Part shown: piece by piece, positions 4,738-6,821 of the stretch
Position numbering within the stretch: position 1 is the first letter of the stretch
Layout: the number at the start of each line of letters is the position of its first letter
Assembly: GCA_963657295.1 (NCBI GenBank)
Contig: CAVKMX010000121.1
Span: 1-6,821, forward strand
Source of the DNA: CAG-791 sp963657295
Lineage (GTDB): Bacteria > Bacillota > Clostridia > Lachnospirales > Lachnospiraceae
Direction: 5' to 3'
DNA length: 6,821 nt
The notes under the pieces: generated by a model
What the model was told of the DNA's origin: nothing
Databases searched by the model: none
Seen by the model: only the letters and a program-made list of their open reading frames with translations
Made by a program: the position numbers and the translations under genes

Positions 4738-6492
4738 ATGAACAGGGCATCGGCAGAGCAGGAACAGCAGCAGAACGGCGTGCAGAAGAACACAGCCGCA
4801 GAGGGCCGGGGGAATGCCGGGAACTGGTGGAAGGAGGCCGTGGTATATCAGATCTATCCCCGGAGCTTTCAGGATTCCAACGGGGATGGAATCGGCGATC
4901 TCAAGGGAATCACGAGCCGGCTGGACTACCTGAAGGAGCTGGGCATTGATGTGATCTGGCTCTCGCCGGTCTATCAGTCCCCGAATGACGACAATGGATA
5001 TGACATCAGCGATTATCAGAAGATCATGACAGAATTCGGCACCATGGCGGATTTCGACGAGATGCTGGCGGCTGCGCATGAGCGGGGCATCCGCATTGTG
5101 ATGGACCTGGTGGTCAATCATACCTCCGACGAGCATCGTTGGTTTATCGAGAGCAGAAAAGGAAAGGACAATCCGTACAGCGATTATTATATCTGGAGAG
5201 ATCAGCCCAATAACTGGGGTTCCTGCTTCTCGGGGTCGGCCTGGCAGTACGATGAAGAGAGGGGACAGTATTATCTGCACCTGTTCTCGAAAAAACAGCC
5301 GGATCTGAACTGGGACAATGCGAAGGTCCGGGAGGAAGTGTTCTCCATGATGGACTGGTGGTGCCAGAAGGGAATCGACGGGTTCCGGATGGATGTGATC
5401 AGTATGATCTCCAAGGCGCCGGGACTGCCGGACGGCGCGGCGGGAGAGGGAGCTCTTTACGCAGACCCGGGAGCTGCAGCCAATCACGGCCCCAATGTGC
5501 ACCGGTATCTCAGGGAAATGAACGAAAAGGTGCTGTCGCGCTACAGCCTTCTGACGGTGGGAGAGACCCCGTCGGTCACCGTCGAGGAGGCGGCCCGCTA
5601 CACCGGGCCGGAGGAGCATGAGCTGAACATGGTTTTTCAGTTCGAGCACGTGGATCTTGGCAACGAGGGAACCAAATGGAACACCAACCGGGTGAAGCTG
5701 ACGGACCTCAAGAGGGTTTTTGACAAATGGCAGACCGGGCTGCACGGCCGGGGCTGGAACAGCCTGTATCTGGACAACCATGATCAGCCGCGATGCGTGT
5801 CCCGCTTCGGCTGTGACGCCGGGGAATACCGCGCCCGCAGTGCCAAAATGCTGGGAACGCTTCTCCACATGATGGAGGGAACGCCCTATATCTATCAGGG
5901 CGAAGAACTGGGGATGACCAACTATCCGTTCACGGACATGAGTGAATTCCGGGATATCGAGACGATCAACGCCTATGAGGAGCTGGTAAATCAGACCGGC
6001 GCCCGGGAGCCGGCGGAATTGATGGAGTCCTTCCGGTACAAGAGCCGGGACAATGCGAGAACACCGATGCAGTGGGACGACAGCGCCTATGCAGGCTTCT
6101 CCGATGCGGAGCCGTGGATCGGTGTCAATCCGAATTATGTGCAGATAAACGCCAGGGCAGAGCTGGCGGATCCGGAGAGTGTCTTCCATTACTACCGGAA
6201 GCTGATCGCTCTTCGGAAGAGTTATCCGATCATCGTGTACGGAGACTTCCGGCTGCTGATGGAGGAGAGCGAGGAGGTGTTCGCCTACCGGAGAACGCTC
6301 GGAGCAGACGAATTGTACGTGTACTGCAGCTTCTCGGAGAAGGAGCAGGCCAGCGTGCTGCCCCCGGCTGCGCCGGAGCAGCGCGACGAGATTCTGATTT
6401 CCAACTGCGGAAGGACAGCACTTGCGCCGGGAGATCTCCTGCAGCCCTACGAGGCAGTGGCGATCCGCAGAACAAATGCAAAATATGATTGA
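4738..6492 (+). CDS. GH13 alpha-glucosidase, oligo-1,6-glucosidase (MalL/isomaltase) type
   Basis: A 584-residue cytoplasmic glycoside hydrolase (no signal peptide) that releases glucose from the non-reducing end of short alpha-glucans. After a Gln-rich N-terminal extension (1-28), NWWKEAVVYQIYPRSF (29-44) opens the (beta/alpha)8 barrel. Visible sites: calcium loop DSNGDGIGD (46-54); region I DLVVNHT (123-129); QPDLNW (187-192); nucleophile D219 in GFRMDVI (215-221); acid/base E276 in VGE (274-276); transition-state stabiliser D349 in DNHDQ (346-350); RTPMQW (441-446). A beta-sandwich domain ends the protein. Val220 after the nucleophile is the residue associated with alpha-1,6 activity; alpha-1,4-only relatives usually have Ala or Thr. 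That favours isomaltose/panose-type substrates. Relatives are usually about 555-565 residues, the excess being the extension. It appears to be a single-gene unit with its own promoter. Trehalose-6-phosphate hydrolase and dextran glucosidase are close alternatives. Confidence 0.93.
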   Translation: MNRASAEQEQQQNGVQKNTAAEGRGNAGNWWKEAVVYQIYPRSFQDSNGDGIGDLKGITSRLDYLKELGIDVIWLSPVYQSPNDDNGYDISDYQKIMTEFGTMADFDEMLAAAHERGIRIVMDLVVNHTSDEHRWFIESRKGKDNPYSDYYIWRDQPNNWGSCFSGSAWQYDEERGQYYLHLFSKKQPDLNWDNAKVREEVFSMMDWWCQKGIDGFRMDVISMISKAPGLPDGAAGEGALYADPGAAANHGPNVHRYLREMNEKVLSRYSLLTVGETPSVTVEEAARYTGPEEHELNMVFQFEHVDLGNEGTKWNTNRVKLTDLKRVFDKWQTGLHGRGWNSLYLDNHDQPRCVSRFGCDAGEYRARSAKMLGTLLHMMEGTPYIYQGEELGMTNYPFTDMSEFRDIETINAYEELVNQTGAREPAELMESFRYKSRDNARTPMQWDDSAYAGFSDAEPWIGVNPNYVQINARAELADPESVFHYYRKLIALRKSYPIIVYGDFRLLMEESEEVFAYRRTLGADELYVYCSFSEKEQASVLPPAAPEQRDEILISNCGRTALAPGDLLQPYEAVAIRRTNAKYD

Positions 6493-6517
6493 CGCAGGTA
6501 TGCAACGGGTGTAATAT
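6489..6517 (+). promoter_or_regulatory. Likely promoter of tRNA-Pro, overlapping the glucosidase stop codon
   Basis: TTGACG (6489-6494) and TAATAT (6512-6517) are 17 bases apart, the ideal spacing. The TGA stop codon of the glucosidase gene (6490-6492) lies inside the -35 box. An alternative -10, TATTAT at 6515-6520, fits the consensus better but at 20-base spacing. The start would fall near 6524, about 34 bases before the tRNA. Confidence 0.5.
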
Positions 6518-6518
6518 T

Positions 6519-6550
6519 ATCAATGCTTCTGTTTGGTCAGGAGCATTGAT
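6519..6550 (+). other. Hairpin between the glucosidase gene and tRNA-Pro
   Basis: Bases 6519-6530 (ATCAATGCTTCT) pair with 6539-6550 (AGGAGCATTGAT): 12 bp including one G-U pair, with an 8-base loop. The next bases are GATAAATC, not a T-run, so it is not a classical terminator. It could cap the 3' end of the glucosidase message or sit in the tRNA precursor leader. Confidence 0.5.
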
Positions 6551-6557
6551 GATAAAT

Positions 6558-6631
6558 CGAGGCGTGGCTCAGTTTGGTAGAGCGCCGCGTTCGGGACGCG
6601 GAGGCCGCAAGTTCGAATCTTGTCGCCTCGA
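6558..6631 (+). tRNA. tRNA-Pro, anticodon CGG
   Basis: A complete 74-base cloverleaf. The acceptor arms CGAGGCG (6558-6564) and CGCCTCG (6624-6630) pair perfectly; the D arm is GCTC/GAGC; the anticodon stem is CCGCG/CGCGG around loop TTCGGGA, with anticodon CGG at 6592-6594, reading proline CCG codons. The variable loop is AGGCC, and the T arm is GCAAG-TTCGAAT-CTTGT with one G-U pair. The C1:G72 pair and discriminator A6631 are typical of bacterial tRNA-Pro. The CCA end is not encoded (TGA follows) and must be added after processing. An intrinsic terminator follows 10 bases later. Confidence 0.96.
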
Positions 6632-6641
6632 TGATGAGAGT

Positions 6642-6683
6642 CCTCAGAAATGTTGAGAAATCAATGTTTCTGAGGTTTTTTTT
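6642..6683 (+). terminator. Intrinsic terminator of tRNA-Pro
   Basis: CCTCAGAAA (6642-6650) pairs with TTTCTGAGG (6667-6675). The stem continues inward through 6651-6656 with 6661-6666 (two G-U pairs), giving about 15 bp closed by a GAAA loop, followed by eight T residues at 6676-6683. Confidence 0.92.
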
Positions 6684-6696
6684 GTATCTTGAATTT

Positions 6697-6716
6697 GATT
6701 ACACATGATTACACAT
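6697..6716. repeat. Tandem 10-bp direct repeat GATTACACAT
   Basis: Two perfect adjacent copies, 6697-6706 and 6707-6716, just beyond the tRNA terminator and beside the recombinase-like fragment. Short direct repeats in this position are often arm-type integrase binding sites, but two copies alone do not prove it. Confidence 0.6.
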
Positions 6717-6725
6717 ATTAGCAGC

Positions 6726-6821
6726 CTATGCATACAGCCGATCCATTGTAAAGCTTGCAGAATGGAATCCGTACGCCTGATACCAAGCTGCAACAGTAAC
6801 CACACCATCTACCGCAAAGAG
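6726..6821 (-). pseudogene. Possible decayed C-terminus of a tyrosine recombinase (integrase), running off the window
   Basis: On the - strand a frame is open from the window edge to TAG at 6728-6726, giving 31 residues. Its end, GFHSASFTMDRLYA-stop, resembles the last conserved block of Gram-positive tyrosine recombinases, where an LGHxSASFTxDxYAH pattern carries the catalytic His and Tyr. Here the GH pair is broken (GFH), an extra Leu precedes Tyr-Ala, the stop falls where His is expected, and the bases after it still read Ala-Ala-Asn-Met, like the usual continuation. Preceding residues GVVTVAAW also fit the family. The upstream part is outside the window, so an intact gene of another kind ending here cannot be excluded. 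The position beside a tRNA 3' end fits an integration site. Confidence 0.42.

Noticed and set aside
4648..6189. 513-codon open frame on the - strand across the glucosidase gene
   Set aside because: It lies fully antisense to a gene with every GH13 catalytic motif, has no family resemblance, and its Pro/His/Arg/Leu-rich translation is what a biased GC-rich gene yields in reverse.
6519..6550. Intrinsic terminator directly after the glucosidase gene
   Set aside because: The stem is good but it is followed by GATAAATC with no T-run, so I list it only as a hairpin.

Overview
The window looks like chromosomal DNA from a GC-rich, low-oxygen member of the Bacillota, most likely Clostridia (Lachnospiraceae-like) or Erysipelotrichia. 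This rests on strong AGGAGG-type ribosome binding sites, Gram-positive-style intrinsic terminators, a tRNA-Pro without an encoded CCA end, and protein families common in those groups (short CstA, a MoxR/VWA pair, a GH13 oligo-1,6-glucosidase). The assignment is inferred from style; no taxonomic marker is present.

Layout. (1) 1-1298, + strand: the 3' part of a carbon-starvation/pyruvate transporter gene (cstA family), followed by a GC-rich hairpin at 1346-1382. (2) 1439-4146, + strand: a two-gene unit encoding a MoxR-type AAA+ ATPase and a large protein with a C-terminal VWA domain of the NorD/CobT type. This is a chaperone-like pair whose client is unknown. (3) 4163-4258: six tandem copies of a 16-bp unit, then a perfect 19-bp-stem terminator that can serve both strands. 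(4) 4365-4460, - strand: a 31-residue single-pass membrane peptide with a strong ribosome binding site and its own extended -10 promoter. It is transcribed convergently to the VWA gene and divergently from the next gene. (5) 4738-6492, + strand: a complete cytoplasmic GH13 alpha-glucosidase (oligo-1,6-glucosidase type) behind a promoter and a structured leader. (6) 6558-6631: tRNA-Pro(CGG). Its likely -35 box overlaps the glucosidase stop codon, and a strong terminator follows it. (7) 6684-6821: a tandem 10-bp repeat and, on the - strand, what looks like the decayed C-terminus of a tyrosine recombinase. This would be the scar or edge of an element that used the tRNA gene as its integration site.

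How the genes fit together. The transporter and glucosidase are both carbon-acquisition functions: pyruvate or peptide uptake, and hydrolysis of imported alpha-1,6 oligosaccharides. The ATPase and VWA protein form one functional unit. A partial cre-like palindrome lies at the start of the small-peptide transcript, between the divergent promoters, and would suit catabolite control, but the match is imperfect. The least explained parts are the small membrane peptide, the 16-bp tandem array and the tRNA-flanking remnant.
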